Below, piece by piece: positions 1 through 8,500 of a stretch of DNA of 52,510 nucleotides. The stretch is from Archaeoglobus sp. (GTDB taxonomy: Archaea; Halobacteriota; Archaeoglobi; Archaeoglobales; Archaeoglobaceae), in NCBI GenBank assembly GCA_017656505.1, contig JACDNU010000014.1:1-52510 (forward strand), read 5' to 3'. Both the position numbers and the translations under genes were made by a program. Under the pieces are notes generated by a model. The model was not told the origin of the DNA. It saw nothing but the letters and a program-made list of their open reading frames with translations, and did no database searches. Each line of letters opens with the position of its first letter. Positions within the stretch are counted from its first letter, which is position 1.

Positions 1-79
1 TTGGTTGCATAATTTGTATTTTCTTTATTTATTTTTTGTTATTTTGACACTACCGTATAAAAATACTCAGGAAATTTTT

Positions 80-90
80 TTATATATTTT
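80..90 (+). promoter_or_regulatory. TATA-like box of the first MFS gene
   Basis: An AT-rich TATATATTTT stretch lies about 40 nt before the ATG at 126. A G-rich ribosome site (GAAGGGGGG, 114-122) sits just before the start codon, so the message probably has a short leader. Both are read by eye from spacing; no BRE is claimed. Confidence 0.45.
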
Positions 91-125
91 GATTATAAAG
101 CTTTGGAAAAACTGAAGGGGGGAAA

Positions 126-1323
126 ATGGTGGGGAAAGTTTTCTCAGCCTCCCAGCTCTTCATTGGATTGAGTGTGCTGACGAATTTTCCGTTCTTCATC
201 TTCAGCTCCTACTACATAGCCTTCCTCAAATTTAACGGACTGAACTATGCGGAGATGGCAATCGTGTTTGCCGTTTCATCCCTCACAATAGGGGTCCTTG
301 ATTTCCCAACGGGCAACTTTGCTGATAGATATGGAAGAAAGAAGAGCATAGTGCTGGCTATAGCTTTTGCAGGCGTTGGAATGATTGTTTACGGAGCTGC
401 AAAGGAAATACTGACCTTTGCACTGGGCGAATTTTTCATCGGTGTTGGAGCGGCCTTGATGAGCGGTTCACTTGAGGCTTGGTTTTATGACGAAGCTCGA
501 GCGGTTCCTGGAGTTCAGAATGCACAGGATGTACAAAGTACCTTTGGAGCGGGGATGGGTCTTATGAATCTAACTGCCATATTTGCGGGATTTATCGCAT
601 CATTTCTGGCGAGCAAAAGCGTTTCACTACCTTTCTTCGTTTCGGGAGGACTTCTGATCTTAACTGCGTTGTTCGCTCTTGTATTTCTGAACGAAAACTA
701 TGGTGAACGTGATATTCCATATACTGTTTTCTTGAAAGAGAGTTTATCGATCGTTTCCCGATCAGATCAGCTAAAAATGGCTGGTTACCGGCATAGCAGC
801 CTTCAATGTTTCCTATCTTTTCTACTTGTTTACCTACCAACCATTCCTTCTTGACAAGGGACTAGATATGGTTTTTCTTGGTGGAATGTTCTCTCTTTTA
901 ATGATCGTAAGAGCGACTTTCAGCTTTTTGAGTGGTCTCATTAAAAAAATTTCGCATCAGAAACTCAACTATGCTGCAACCCTGATTTTGGGTGCTGGTT
1001 ATGTGGTGATGTGGGCATCTCAAAACCTGATCTCAGCTTTAGTGGGTATTATTCTTTGTGAGGTTTGCATAGGACTATGGTTCTCGACGAGCATGGTTTG
1101 GAGAAACGATATCATCCCTTCCTCCCACAGAGCAACGTTACTCTCATTCATAAGCACTCTAACATCCCTCGTAACCGGTATATTTGTTCTCGGAATTGGT
1201 CAGATGGTTGACAGCCTACGGGCTCAGACCTATCTTATTGCAGCGACATGTTCCGTAATCTCGGCCCTAATCCTTTACAGAGCCTCTTCCTTATCCTTAA
1301 CTCAACCCAAAAGAGAAGGATAA
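126..1323 (+). pseudogene. MFS transporter, interrupted by one frameshift
   Basis: A 12-helix major facilitator protein of about 399 codons once the frame is repaired; the substrate cannot be told. The N-terminal half (126 to about 775) carries the MFS loop 2-3 signature, with N-F-A-D-R-Y-G-R-K near residues 62-70. The frame then runs into an unrelated tail and stops at 854. The second half continues one frame over from about 775, giving W-L-V-T-G-I-A-A-F and later helices down to 1323. Removing one A from the five-A run at 773-777 joins the halves as L-K-W-L-V-T-G with no residue lost, so this is a single-base insertion or a sequencing error, not two genes. The opening ATG has its own ribosome site; the 'start' at 826 is a TTG inside a helix. 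Confidence 0.85.
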
Positions 1324-1358
1324 AATTTAAATTCCCCTCTCACACTCAATCATTCTGA

Positions 1359-1465
1359 GCCGCCGTAGCTTAGCTGGTAGAGCGTCCGGCTGTTAATCAG
1401 CCTTACCGCCCCTAACGGGCTTAGCAGATACCGGACGGTCACAGGTTCGAATCCTGTCGGCGGCG
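1359..1465 (+). tRNA. tRNA-Asn (GTT) with a 34-nt intron
   Basis: A full cloverleaf folds by hand. The acceptor stem is GCCGCCG (1359-1365) with CGGCGGC (1458-1464), discriminator G1465. The anticodon stem is TCCGG (1385-1389) with CCGGA (1431-1435). The T arm is ACAGG-TTCGAAT-CCTGT (1441-1457). The anticodon GTT is at 1392-1394, giving asparagine. The extra 34 nt sit at the canonical archaeal position between bases 37 and 38. CCA is not encoded. Confidence 0.95.
1396..1429 (+). other. Intron of tRNA-Asn
   Basis: These 34 nt separate base 37 (A1395) from base 38 (A1430) of tRNA-Asn. This is the standard place for archaeal introns cut by the splicing endonuclease at a bulge-helix-bulge. The insert contains a GCCC...GGGC pairing around CTAA that can form the intron hairpin. 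Exact cut sites could shift by a base. Confidence 0.85.
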
Positions 1466-1646
1466 CTCACTTCAGCTTTATTCTAGATGAACTAGCCTGA
1501 GATTGGCTGGAGGTATCATAAAAACCATGAATAAAATTGTTTTTTGTTATATCATTTTTTGTATAAAAGATCTATGAATTTATTTTATAATTTGGAACCA
1601 AACCTAAAACCTCAAAACAGAAAATTTAAGGTACATAAGTTTTGGC

Positions 1647-1829
1647 TTACCCTCTGACACCTAGAATAGACTTCTGCGATCTCTTGAACCGTCTTCTCCT
1701 TTTTCCTCTAGAGTCGTATTTCTGGTTCGGGCCAGTAGGCTTGTAGTGCTGCCATTTGCCTGGAACCAATCTTACCTGGCCCTTTCTTCCTTTTATCCTG
1801 ATCCATGTTGTTGTTCCTGTTTTTCCCAT
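1647..1829 (-). CDS. Small basic conserved archaeal protein (DUF5350-like)
   Basis: A 60-residue, Arg/Lys-rich protein beginning M-G-K-T-G-T-T-T-W and ending in a Gly/Arg/Ser tail (R-G-K-R-R-R-R-F, then S-Q-K-S-I-L-G-V-R-G). From memory it resembles the small euryarchaeal family DUF5350, of unknown function; its composition suggests nucleic acid or ribosome binding, which is inference. The frame stays open up to 1937, but the extra N-terminus is hydrophobic and unlike the family. An internal ATG at 1829 fits: the box CTTTTTAAAAAC (1849-1860) is centred 26 nt before it, as in a leaderless transcript. An ATG at 1841 is the other candidate. It is transcribed away from the operon that follows. 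Confidence 0.75.
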   Translation of the reverse strand: MGKTGTTTWIRIKGRKGQVRLVPGKWQHYKPTGPNQKYDSRGKRRRRFKRSQKSILGVRG

Positions 1830-1980
1830 GAAGTATCGCATCTCTTCGCTTTTTAAAAACGTTGCGGTGCAAAGATAAAGCAAAGACGAAGCAGGGAATA
1901 ATGGCAAAGTTAATATTTTCGGAATTCTCATAATCATTATAAAATGAAAAAATTCTTAACTTATGGGTAAAAAATTTTGT

Positions 1981-1988
1981 AGGAGGTG
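1981..1988 (+). promoter_or_regulatory. Shine-Dalgarno site that points to a non-standard start codon
   Basis: AGGAGGTG is a perfect complement to the 16S rRNA 3' end. The first ATG/GTG/TTG in the downstream frame is GTG at 2013, 24 nt away. With usual spacing (6 nt) the codon would be ATT at 1995. An in-frame TAG at 1989 excludes anything further upstream. Confidence 0.7.
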
Positions 1989-2012
1989 TAGAAAATTATA
2001 ACCATAACAGAC

Positions 2013-2564
2013 GTGATCGCGGCGATAGCGGGACTAATCATCGGTTTTATCTTCATGGAAGTCACGGGAATCACCAAATTCAGCTCAATTCGGAAGGAAA
2101 GCGAAGTTTCTGAAAATTTTGTAGATCTTGAAGAAATAAATTCTGAGGTTGAAGAAGCTATTAGTCCGGATGTTGAGCGATTTTTGAACTTGAGGGACAG
2201 AATTGAGGAAGGAGAGGAAGAGAGAAAGCCAATGAGCTTTGATGAGTTTATTGAGCAACTTACAAGGAAGTACATGCTCGTGGATGCTACGATATCTAAC
2301 AAGGAGGGTCTGGTTGTTGCTTCCAACAGCAAAACCCCTGAGGATGACGCTGCCATGGCAGTTGAGATGGCGAGAAAGGTCAGGAACATCTATGGGGGGG
2401 TTAAGGAGATCATCCTTGGAACTGAGGGAGAAAAAAGGTACATCTTCAGACTTCCGGGTGAGGAGGAGATAATCGCCCATGTAAGGACAAAAAGGGATCT
2501 TAGCTATCCTGAAATCAGGAACTTCAAAAAGGACGTTATGAATTTCATGGAGGGTTACGTATGA
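2013..2564 (+). CDS. Membrane-anchored roadblock/LC7-domain protein
   Basis: 183 residues. An N-terminal hydrophobic segment (about residues 2-19) anchors the protein; an acidic linker (25-75) follows. A roadblock/LC7-type alpha-beta domain (about 75-180) has the pattern M-L-V-D-A-T-I-S-N-K-E-G-L-V-V-A-S typical of MglB-like proteins, which regulate small GTPases or scaffold membrane complexes. It opens a four-gene operon with a coiled-coil protein (ATGA overlap at 2561), a MinD-like ATPase and a small membrane protein, so a role in positioning or polarity is inferred. Start: GTG 2013 is the first standard codon, but the ribosome site at 1981-1988 suits an ATT start at 1995, which would add six residues (I-I-T-I-T-D). 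Confidence 0.8.
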   Translation: MIAAIAGLIIGFIFMEVTGITKFSSIRKESEVSENFVDLEEINSEVEEAISPDVERFLNLRDRIEEGEEERKPMSFDEFIEQLTRKYMLVDATISNKEGLVVASNSKTPEDDAAMAVEMARKVRNIYGGVKEIILGTEGEKRYIFRLPGEEEIIAHVRTKRDLSYPEIRNFKKDVMNFMEGYV

Positions 2565-3286
2565 ATCCACTCATAATTTTTGCTCTCATGGTTCCCATTT
2601 TACTCAATCCAACTGCAGTTAAACCAGGGGAGGAGATTTCTGTATCCCTCTATGGCAATGGAACGTATGTGCTAGAGATTTCTGATCCTAATATCTATTT
2701 TAACGAGAGTCTTACGAACAAAATCGTTGCAACCCCTGGAATTTACGAGATAAAGGTTGGTTTTGAAACAACTCCGGGGATGAAGACATTATCTGTAAGA
2801 TATGAAAACGGCTCTCTTGCCTCTCCACCTAAGAACTTTCTCGTCTTACCTCTTTCAGAAGCTGATCTGAGCAATCTCATCCAATCTGCATCGAAGGTGG
2901 AGAGTGAGCTAATTTCGCTGAAGAAGCAGATTATTACTCTTGAAAATGAGATTAAGCAGAAAGAAGCCGAGATTGAAAAACTGAAGAGTCAGCCTCAGAG
3001 TAATGGTGAGAAAATAAAAGACCTTGAAGCTCAGATTGAAAAAATGAGGTTGGATCTTTTGACTAAGGAGAATGAAGTATCCAAGCTAAAACTCAAAATT
3101 AACGAACTGAACGGCACTATATCTTCTCTTCAAACTCAGCTGGAAGAAGTTAAATCTGAGAAGGCTGAACTGGAGAGCCAGATGAGCAGTCTCGGCTCAC
3201 CAGAATTTGTGGAGGCTACAAAGCTTGGGTTCTTCTTCGTTTTAGCGTTCACAGCTGGGATACTTATTTCTTTGCTAAGGAGGTGA
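2561..3286 (+). CDS. Exported coiled-coil protein with C-terminal membrane anchor
   Basis: 241 residues, not recognised as a named family. A short hydrophobic N-terminus (residues 3-16) looks like a signal sequence. Residues 20-95 are a beta-rich domain of Ig-like character, rich in N-x-S/T sites (for example N-G-T and N-E-S). Residues about 105-212 form a long charged coiled coil with heptads of Leu, Ile, Glu and Lys. A transmembrane helix (about 218-239) ends in R-R, which puts the coiled coil outside the cell. The start overlaps the previous stop by four bases. The architecture suggests an envelope stalk physically linked to the cytoplasmic MinD and roadblock partners; that link is inference. 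Confidence 0.75.
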   Translation: MNPLIIFALMVPILLNPTAVKPGEEISVSLYGNGTYVLEISDPNIYFNESLTNKIVATPGIYEIKVGFETTPGMKTLSVRYENGSLASPPKNFLVLPLSEADLSNLIQSASKVESELISLKKQIITLENEIKQKEAEIEKLKSQPQSNGEKIKDLEAQIEKMRLDLLTKENEVSKLKLKINELNGTISSLQTQLEEVKSEKAELESQMSSLGSPEFVEATKLGFFFVLAFTAGILISLLRR

Positions 3287-4068
3287 AAAATTTGGCAAGA
3301 ATAATAACGGTGGCGTCAGGAAAGGGAGGAGTTGGAAAGACTGTGTTAGCGGCTAACATCGGAATAACTCTCTCCCTCTACGGCAAAGATGTGACGATTT
3401 TGGATGCTGACATTGCAATGGCAAACCTAGAGCTAATCCTTGGGATGGAAGGGATGCCGATCACGCTCCAGCATGTACTTTCTGGAGAAGCTTCGGTGGA
3501 GGAGGCAATCTACACCGGCCCAGGGGGGGTGAAGATTGTTCCAGCGGGAATATCGCTCGAAGGTTTGAGGAAGGTAAATCCCGATTTGCTTGAGAACGTC
3601 TTACTCTCAATTCTGGAAAGGACTGAAATCCTTATCCTTGACGCTCCTGCAGGTTTGGAGAAAAGTGCGATTATAGCTTTAGCTTCAGCTAACGAGCTCC
3701 TCCTCGTAGTTAATCCCGAAATATCCTCGATAACCGACGGACTAAAAACGAAGATGGTGGCGGAAAGGCTGGGCACGAGATTGCTGGGTATAGTTGTGAA
3801 CAGAGTTACTTCATCGGGCATCGACATGGCGAAAAAGGAGATTGAGGCAATTCTCGAGGGCAGGGTCATCGCAGTAATTCCGGAAGATCCGGAGGTGAGG
3901 AAGTCTGCTGCCTTTGGACAGCCAGTCGTTCTCAGGACTCCGAATTCCCCTGCTGCGAGAGCCATAAAGCAGCTCGCCGCGAAGATTGGAGGGGTTAAAT
4001 ACGTCGAGGAGTACGCCGAGGTTAAGGAAAGTCCGATCAAGAAACTGCTGAAGATATTCAGGAGGTGA
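3283..4068 (+). CDS. MinD/ParA-family P-loop ATPase
   Basis: 261 residues, the usual MinD length. It has the deviant Walker A motif G-K-G-G-V-G-K-T (13-20), an [10 protein letters not shown] segment (about 40-49) and a switch II motif L-I-L-D-A-P-A-G (117-124). The last residues [12 protein letters not shown] form a basic amphipathic helix like the membrane-targeting tail of MinD. Such ATPases dimerise with ATP on membranes and place partner proteins. The partners here are probably the two coiled-coil proteins and the roadblock protein of the same operon, since no MinC or MinE is present. The GTG at 3283 lies inside the ribosome site AAGGAGGTG; TTG at 3292, six bases after that site, may be the true start (M-A-R-I-I-T-V). 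Confidence 0.9.
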   Translation: MKNLARIITVASGKGGVGKTVLAANIGITLSLYGKDVTILDADIAMANLELILGMEGMPITLQHVLSGEASVEEAIYTGPGGVKIVPAGISLEGLRKVNPDLLENVLLSILERTEILILDAPAGLEKSAIIALASANELLLVVNPEISSITDGLKTKMVAERLGTRLLGIVVNRVTSSGIDMAKKEIEAILEGRVIAVIPEDPEVRKSAAFGQPVVLRTPNSPAARAIKQLAAKIGGVKYVEEYAEVKESPIKKLLKIFRR

Positions 4069-4072
4069 TGGC

Positions 4073-4258
4073 ATGGGTTTCTTTGAGACGTTCATTCTGA
4101 CACTCCTCTTCATAAGCCTGATCATGAACATATTCCTTTATCTGAAGGTAAAGCAGCTCAATACCGAGCTGAGAGATGTTGGAAGTAAGGTTGAGCTTAC
4201 AAAGGAGGAGCTCTCCCAGATAAGATCGAGAATTGAGAAGATGAGAAAGGAGTTTTAG
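4073..4258 (+). CDS. Small membrane protein with cytoplasmic coiled coil
   Basis: 61 residues: one N-terminal transmembrane helix (about 4-24, F-F-E-T-F-I-L-T-L-L-F) followed by a charged coiled coil (26-61). The ATG follows a GGAGGTGA site that overlaps the stop of the MinD-like gene, so the two are translationally linked. No family recognised. Size and topology suit a membrane docking or activating partner for the ATPase, which is inference. It is the last gene of the operon; a T-rich stretch follows. Confidence 0.75.
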   Translation: MGFFETFILTLLFISLIMNIFLYLKVKQLNTELRDVGSKVELTKEELSQIRSRIEKMRKEF

Positions 4259-4283
4259 AGTTTTAGTAACCTAGCTCTGTAAC

Positions 4284-4312
4284 CAATTTTTCCAATTTTG
4301 TCTTTAATTTTC
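4284..4312 (+). terminator. T-rich probable terminator after the MinD operon
   Basis: Several T-runs (CAATTTTTCC, AATTTTG, AATTTTC) lie just after the last gene of the operon and before the end of the convergent helicase gene. Poly-T stretches are the usual archaeal termination signal. No hairpin is needed or seen. Confidence 0.4.
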
Positions 4313-4317
4313 TATCT

Positions 4318-6156
4318 TTAATCTTTAAGCTCTTCCCAAGCCTCCAATATTCTTCTTCTAGCATCAGAGAAATCCACGATTTCCGGCCTGAGAAAGCTCG
4401 GAAGTAGTCTTGCATAAAGTTTCTCTCTGTATCTTTCATCTCCCAAAACGAAAAGCGCCTTATCCTCCTTAGACCTCAAAGCCCTTCCTAACGCTTGACT
4501 TGCCCTATGCAAGGCTGGAATGACGTAAGAATAGTACCAGCCTTTCTCCTCCCCATAAAGACGGCGGTAGTAGTCGATGTAAAGCTTACTCCTTAAACTC
4601 ATTCTGTCAAAGGGAATTCCAACCAAGAACACTCCTTCCAGCTCTTTTCCGGGGAAATCTGCCCCTTCTGCAAATCTTCCAGTCATTGGAGCAACTAAAA
4701 TCCCACCATCGCGCTTGAAGTCATCGAGAAGTTTTCTGGCCGCATCTCCCTGCATACCCTGTTTTTCCACATATATTTTCCTGCTCATCTTCTTTGCCGT
4801 CTTTCTTATCTTTGGAAGAAGATCGGTCTGAATTCTGTAGCTGGCCGAAAATATCGCCAGATTTGCATCTATCTCCATAAACGATTCGATGAGTCGAGCA
4901 TACTTTTCAGCTTCCTCTTTCGAAAGTTCCTCCCCCCTCGTGCTTAAACCTCTTATTATCAAGCACTTGGATTCTCCAAGTTCGGCTCTGAAAACTCTAC
5001 CCTCCCATTCCTCAAGTCCTATCGTTTCTGCAAATGCGTTAATCGGTTTTAGCGTTCCGGAGCAGAACACGCATTTTCTGAACTGTCTCCATACATCCCT
5101 TAGAATCTCTGCGCTCCTCATGTCCCATCTTTCTATGATCAGATTTTTTGGCTCCGCTGTTGCGATAAATGCCACGCCATCCTTCCCCAAAAACTCAAGA
5201 GAATCAAGGAAAAAGGATGCGAGATGGTAAGCAGAACTTCGCGGGGCTTTTTCCTCTTCAAGCCTTCTCCTTCTCACGAATTCCCCTACCTTTCTCAACT
5301 CCGCAAGATATTCTCTTAGCTCTTTGTTACCTTTGTTAAACCCTGACTCTATGAATATTCCTAAATCGATCGTTCTTTCCTCCTCTTTCGCTTTCTGCAT
5401 GTTCTTGTGAATTTTTAAGGCAATTTCCTGCATTTCAGTCACGATTTCGGCCAATTCGTTTTCTTCCAGCAAGTTAAGTTCTTTAATAGCGTTTTTGAAT
5501 GTGGAGAGAGTGATCTGGTCGGAGTTAATGTTCCCTACAACTCTCAAGTTATGTGCCTCATCAACAACTAGGAAGCAGGCTTTGAAGGGAATTATGCTCC
5601 TTATCACCCAGCTCATTCCCGGATGGATGATGTAGTTGTAGCTCAGAGCAACCAGATCTGCATGATACAATAGTTCCCTCTGCAAATAGTATGGACAAAC
5701 CTCCGCTTCGCTGCAAATCTCGATTATCTCAGAGTATAGTAAGGGTCTTGTTGGATTTATCCTGTAATAGCTTAGATTTTCAAAATAAGGGCATTTCGCC
5801 TTGAAACTTTTACAGAAATACGCGACTGAGTCAGTATCCGTTAAGCCTCTCTGCCTAGCTGCAAGGCACATATCCCTCTTTCCGCGGAAAGAGAAACCGA
5901 AAAACTTCTTTTTGGTCTTTTTATTTATTTCTTTAAGCTCCTCAACTGGCCTATCTGCCTCGTTTCCGGTTCTGACAGCCCATATGATTGGGTAAGATTT
6001 GTTTAGAAGAGCTGAAAGGATGACTGCTGTTTTTCCAAATCCCGTAGGAGCATCCAAACATACGTTTTTATCGCTTTCAGAGATGAACTTAATGGCCTCC
6101 TCCTGACCCTCTCTGTACGGGTAGGGGAACCTTGCCGTTGCCCTTGTCGTTACCAT
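4318..6156 (-). CDS. xpd: XPD/Rad3-family DNA helicase with Fe-S cluster
   Basis: A superfamily 2 5'-3' DNA helicase, typical XPD length (612 residues from this start). Residue numbers here count from an upstream GTG at 6189. Walker A is A-P-T-G-F-G-K-T (47-54) and the Walker B box V-V-D-E-A-H (208-213). Four cysteines (108, 126, 133, 165) between them match the 4Fe-4S domain that XPD, FancJ and DinG use to split duplex DNA. A C-terminal motif VI (Q-A-L-G-R-A-L-R) is present. The ATG at 6156 is preferred: the protein then begins close to F-P-Y-P-Y-R-E-G-Q as in other archaeal XPDs, and a CTTTTTAG box lies about 26 nt upstream. Likely role: DNA repair or damage sensing in the cytoplasm. Confidence 0.92.
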   Translation of the reverse strand: MVTTRATARFPYPYREGQEEAIKFISESDKNVCLDAPTGFGKTAVILSALLNKSYPIIWAVRTGNEADRPVEELKEINKKTKKKFFGFSFRGKRDMCLAARQRGLTDTDSVAYFCKSFKAKCPYFENLSYYRINPTRPLLYSEIIEICSEAEVCPYYLQRELLYHADLVALSYNYIIHPGMSWVIRSIIPFKACFLVVDEAHNLRVVGNINSDQITLSTFKNAIKELNLLEENELAEIVTEMQEIALKIHKNMQKAKEEERTIDLGIFIESGFNKGNKELREYLAELRKVGEFVRRRRLEEEKAPRSSAYHLASFFLDSLEFLGKDGVAFIATAEPKNLIIERWDMRSAEILRDVWRQFRKCVFCSGTLKPINAFAETIGLEEWEGRVFRAELGESKCLIIRGLSTRGEELSKEEAEKYARLIESFMEIDANLAIFSASYRIQTDLLPKIRKTAKKMSRKIYVEKQGMQGDAARKLLDDFKRDGGILVAPMTGRFAEGADFPGKELEGVFLVGIPFDRMSLRSKLYIDYYRRLYGEEKGWYYSYVIPALHRASQALGRALRSKEDKALFVLGDERYREKLYARLLPSFLRPEIVDFSDARRRILEAWEELKD

Positions 6157-6230
6157 TCTTGGACTATCGACTGGAAGACTAAAAAGCACTTCGGGTGGGT
6201 TGAAAGTTTGGGAATTTAGGTGAAGGCAAA

Positions 6231-6256
6231 GGTAGAATTCAGAGGTAGAATTCAGT
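6231..6256 (+). repeat. Tandem 13-nt repeat
   Basis: Two head-to-tail copies of a 13-nt unit (GGTAGAATTCAGA) lie between the helicase start and the phosphodiesterase stop. It is one of many short tandem repeats at gene borders in this window. Confidence 0.85.
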
Positions 6257-6280
6257 TAGTTTAATCAAATTTTTCGAACT

Positions 6281-6814
6281 TTAGATCTTAAACTTCCATT
6301 CCTGGCTGAGGAGCTCCTTTTCCAGCTCTAAAAGAGTTGCTCTGACCTCCCTTCCTCGAATATCCAGAAACATACAGGAAGGTTTCATGCTTCCACCTCC
6401 GCCTCCCCACACTCCTGTTGCGCTCCCGGGATTCAGCAGCAGTATCTCATCGTGATGCAAATCAGGGGAATGGGTGTGTCCTGAGACGAGGATGTCAACT
6501 CCTAACTTCTTCCCTATCTCCTTCAGCTGCCTCCTATCCCCCCTTGGATACACCTGATCTCCATGGATCAGACCTATTTTTAGCCCTTCAATTTCAATAA
6601 TTTCCTGCTCTGGAAAAGGGAGGTGATCCATGTTTCCTCTCACAACTCTGACTTCAGAAATGGTGTTTAGATACTCCAGAATCTTTCTGTCAGTCAGATC
6701 TCCAGTGCAAAGTATAAGATCGAATCTCTCACTCTCAATTTTTTGCCTGATTCTTTCTGGAATCTCACTCGCCCTTCTCGGGATGTGTGTATCTCCTATT
6801 ACGAGAATCTTCAT
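6281..6814 (-). CDS. YfcE/MJ0936-type metallophosphoesterase
   Basis: A 177-residue calcineurin-like phosphoesterase of the small YfcE/MJ0936 (Vps29-like) type, cleaving phosphodiesters with two metal ions; the natural substrate is unknown. Metal motifs in order: G-D-T-H, C-T-G-D-L, R-G-N-M-D, L-I-H-G-D and S-G-H-T-H. N-P-G-S near the end is also typical. The frame is open to 6868, but the first 18 residues are unlike the family; M-K-I-L-V-I-G-D-T-H at 6814 is the normal N-terminus. The stretch V-W-G-G-G-G-G-S is unusually glycine-rich. Confidence 0.9.
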   Translation of the reverse strand: MKILVIGDTHIPRRASEIPERIRQKIESERFDLILCTGDLTDRKILEYLNTISEVRVVRGNMDHLPFPEQEIIEIEGLKIGLIHGDQVYPRGDRRQLKEIGKKLGVDILVSGHTHSPDLHHDEILLLNPGSATGVWGGGGGSMKPSCMFLDIRGREVRATLLELEKELLSQEWKFKI

Positions 6815-6919
6815 ACTTGTAGATTGGTTTGGAGAGTAAAAATTTGTTTTTGCGATGCCGCTGTGCAACCAACATTAGTTGTTATCGGTTATCTGGATCA
6901 GTACATTTGCTTAATTAAC

Positions 6920-7423
6920 TCAGGACTTTGCAACTGAAAGGATATCTTCAGGCTTTATCACAGAAATTCCAGTTTTTCCCCCGAATACCTCTATTAAAAC
7001 TACCCAGTCCGGGTTTTTGAGGTTGACCTTCCTTCTGACCTCCTTTGCAACCTCCTCGATTATTTCCCTTGTGTGCAAGCTGGTGTGTCTCTTTTCAACC
7101 GTTATCCTGAAGCTCTCGTCCTCGCCAATCTTTCCGATCAGCTCTCTCACAGCCTTTTTCATTTCTCCTAAATCCGTTCTCGTAATCTTTTCGAGCGGTA
7201 TGTACCTTATAGTGTGCGAAAACAACTCGGATTTCTCATTTATCAGCTTTGATATTCCTCTGATTGCCCCTAGGGCATCATCCACCTCTGCGAAAAGCAA
7301 ACCTCTAATTCCGGTTTCTTCAACCTTTGCTTCGATGCCGAGAATCGCGAAGATTTCCTCAGCTTCGAACTTTCCAACGAATTCCTCACCCCTTCGCGTG
7401 GTGATCAGCAAACCCTGAACCAT
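6920..7423 (-). CDS. THUMP-domain RNA-binding protein (Tan1-like)
   Basis: About 167 residues, beginning M-V-Q-G-L-L-I-T-T-R-R-G-E-E; an ATG six codons upstream (7441) is possible. The N-terminal ferredoxin-like part and the following THUMP domain (F-R-I-T-V-E-K-R-H-T-S-L, then L-K-N-P-D-W-V-V-L-I-E-V-F-G) match stand-alone THUMP proteins related to Tan1, which assists tRNA cytidine acetylation in eukaryotes. No catalytic domain is present, so it probably presents tRNA to a modification enzyme. The specific partner is not visible nearby. Confidence 0.85.
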   Translation of the reverse strand: MVQGLLITTRRGEEFVGKFEAEEIFAILGIEAKVEETGIRGLLFAEVDDALGAIRGISKLINEKSELFSHTIRYIPLEKITRTDLGEMKKAVRELIGKIGEDESFRITVEKRHTSLHTREIIEEVAKEVRRKVNLKNPDWVVLIEVFGGKTGISVIKPEDILSVAKS

Positions 7424-7459
7424 AATCAAGCATGCACTCAAAATAAATTAATTTTAATC

Positions 7460-8500
7460 CTAAGACTGCCAATCCTCCACTCTCAAAACTGCCGGAATTT
7501 CTCCGAGATATTCCGCAGCGGTAAGCAGATTCTTTCCTTTCCTCTTTGCCTCATCCCAGACTTCCTTCGTTCTTTCCTTGAATTTTGGCTCTCTTGGCAG
7601 GTGATGGTCGTAGATAATCAGCTCCGTGTCGGTTTCTTTCAAAATTCTTAGAGCATTCTCGATGGTTCTCCGGAAATTTATCAGATTGAGCGTGTATCCG
7701 AGCATGTACGTCATCGGGCCGTCAAGAACTAATATCTCTGGATTCTCTTCAACTATCCATTCAGCGTAATCCTCGATTATCGGGCCGTTGAGATCTGAAG
7801 TATGGATTAGCTTCATCCCCCTGTATTCGATTACGGTAGAGAAAACCCATCCAACCCTTGAATACTCTATTCCGTGGAAGAGCGGTTCGGTAAACCTGAG
7901 TCTCGTTTTGCCAATTTTCAGATTCCTTCCTTCTGCGAATTTCAGTTCAAAATGATTGGATTTTACCTCTGGAATCCTCTTGTAATTCTTCCATTTCTCG
8001 ACCCTCTTCTCAAACCATCTCCTGCCTTTTTCCAGAATTTCCTCCCTTCTTTTTTGGTAGTCCCCGAAGTCTTTTCCTGCAGATTCGAGATTCAGCAAGG
8101 GATCTTCATATTCTTTTTCAAGAGGTTTTTCAAGACTATCTTTTAAGTTTACACCGAAAAATTCGAAGATTCTCTCATAAAAAGCTTCAGCCCTTTTCCT
8201 CTGGGAATCATTTATGAACTCGTTGGGATTTTTTGCAAATAAAATTGAATTCGAATACATCTCAGCTTCGCGAACAAAATGATCGTAGTGGTAGTGAGAA
8301 ATCACAGTCACATCCACATGAAGCTGATTTATTTTCTCCAAAGCTTTCTCGTACCATTCAATTTTCTTTTCTTGAGGCGCAGGAAAGCCTGGATGCATTA
8401 TCGCTGCCCCTGGGTCGATCAGGATGTCTATGTCTGTTTTAACGAGGATACATGAGGATTTTGCACCCATTGAATCAAACCAAACCGGCTTGAAGTTCAT
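7460..8500 (-). CDS. UPF0282-type metallo-beta-lactamase-fold hydrolase
   Basis: 346 residues with the metallo-beta-lactamase motif S-H-Y-H-Y-D-H (68-74) and later metal ligands in H-T-S-D-L-N-G, L-V-L-D-G-P and I-Y-D-H-H-L-P. Length and motif order match the archaeal UPF0282 family, whose substrate is unknown. It begins at the ATG 8500. It is probably a cytoplasmic metal-dependent hydrolase; nucleic acid or small-molecule targets cannot be told apart from sequence alone. Confidence 0.88.
   Translation of the reverse strand: MNFKPVWFDSMGAKSSCILVKTDIDILIDPGAAIMHPGFPAPQEKKIEWYEKALEKINQLHVDVTVISHYHYDHFVREAEMYSNSILFAKNPNEFINDSQRKRAEAFYERIFEFFGVNLKDSLEKPLEKEYEDPLLNLESAGKDFGDYQKRREEILEKGRRWFEKRVEKWKNYKRIPEVKSNHFELKFAEGRNLKIGKTRLRFTEPLFHGIEYSRVGWVFSTVIEYRGMKLIHTSDLNGPIIEDYAEWIVEENPEILVLDGPMTYMLGYTLNLINFRRTIENALRILKETDTELIIYDHHLPREPKFKERTKEVWDEAKRKGKNLLTAAEYLGEIPAVLRVEDWQS

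Noticed and set aside
773-854. Programmed frameshift in the first MFS gene
   Set aside because: The site is a plain A-run with no downstream structure seen; MFS proteins are not known to need one, so mutation or sequencing error is simpler.
1466-1646. Possible box C/D RNA after tRNA-Asn
   Set aside because: AGATGAA and CTGA are present but too close together and without a terminal stem.
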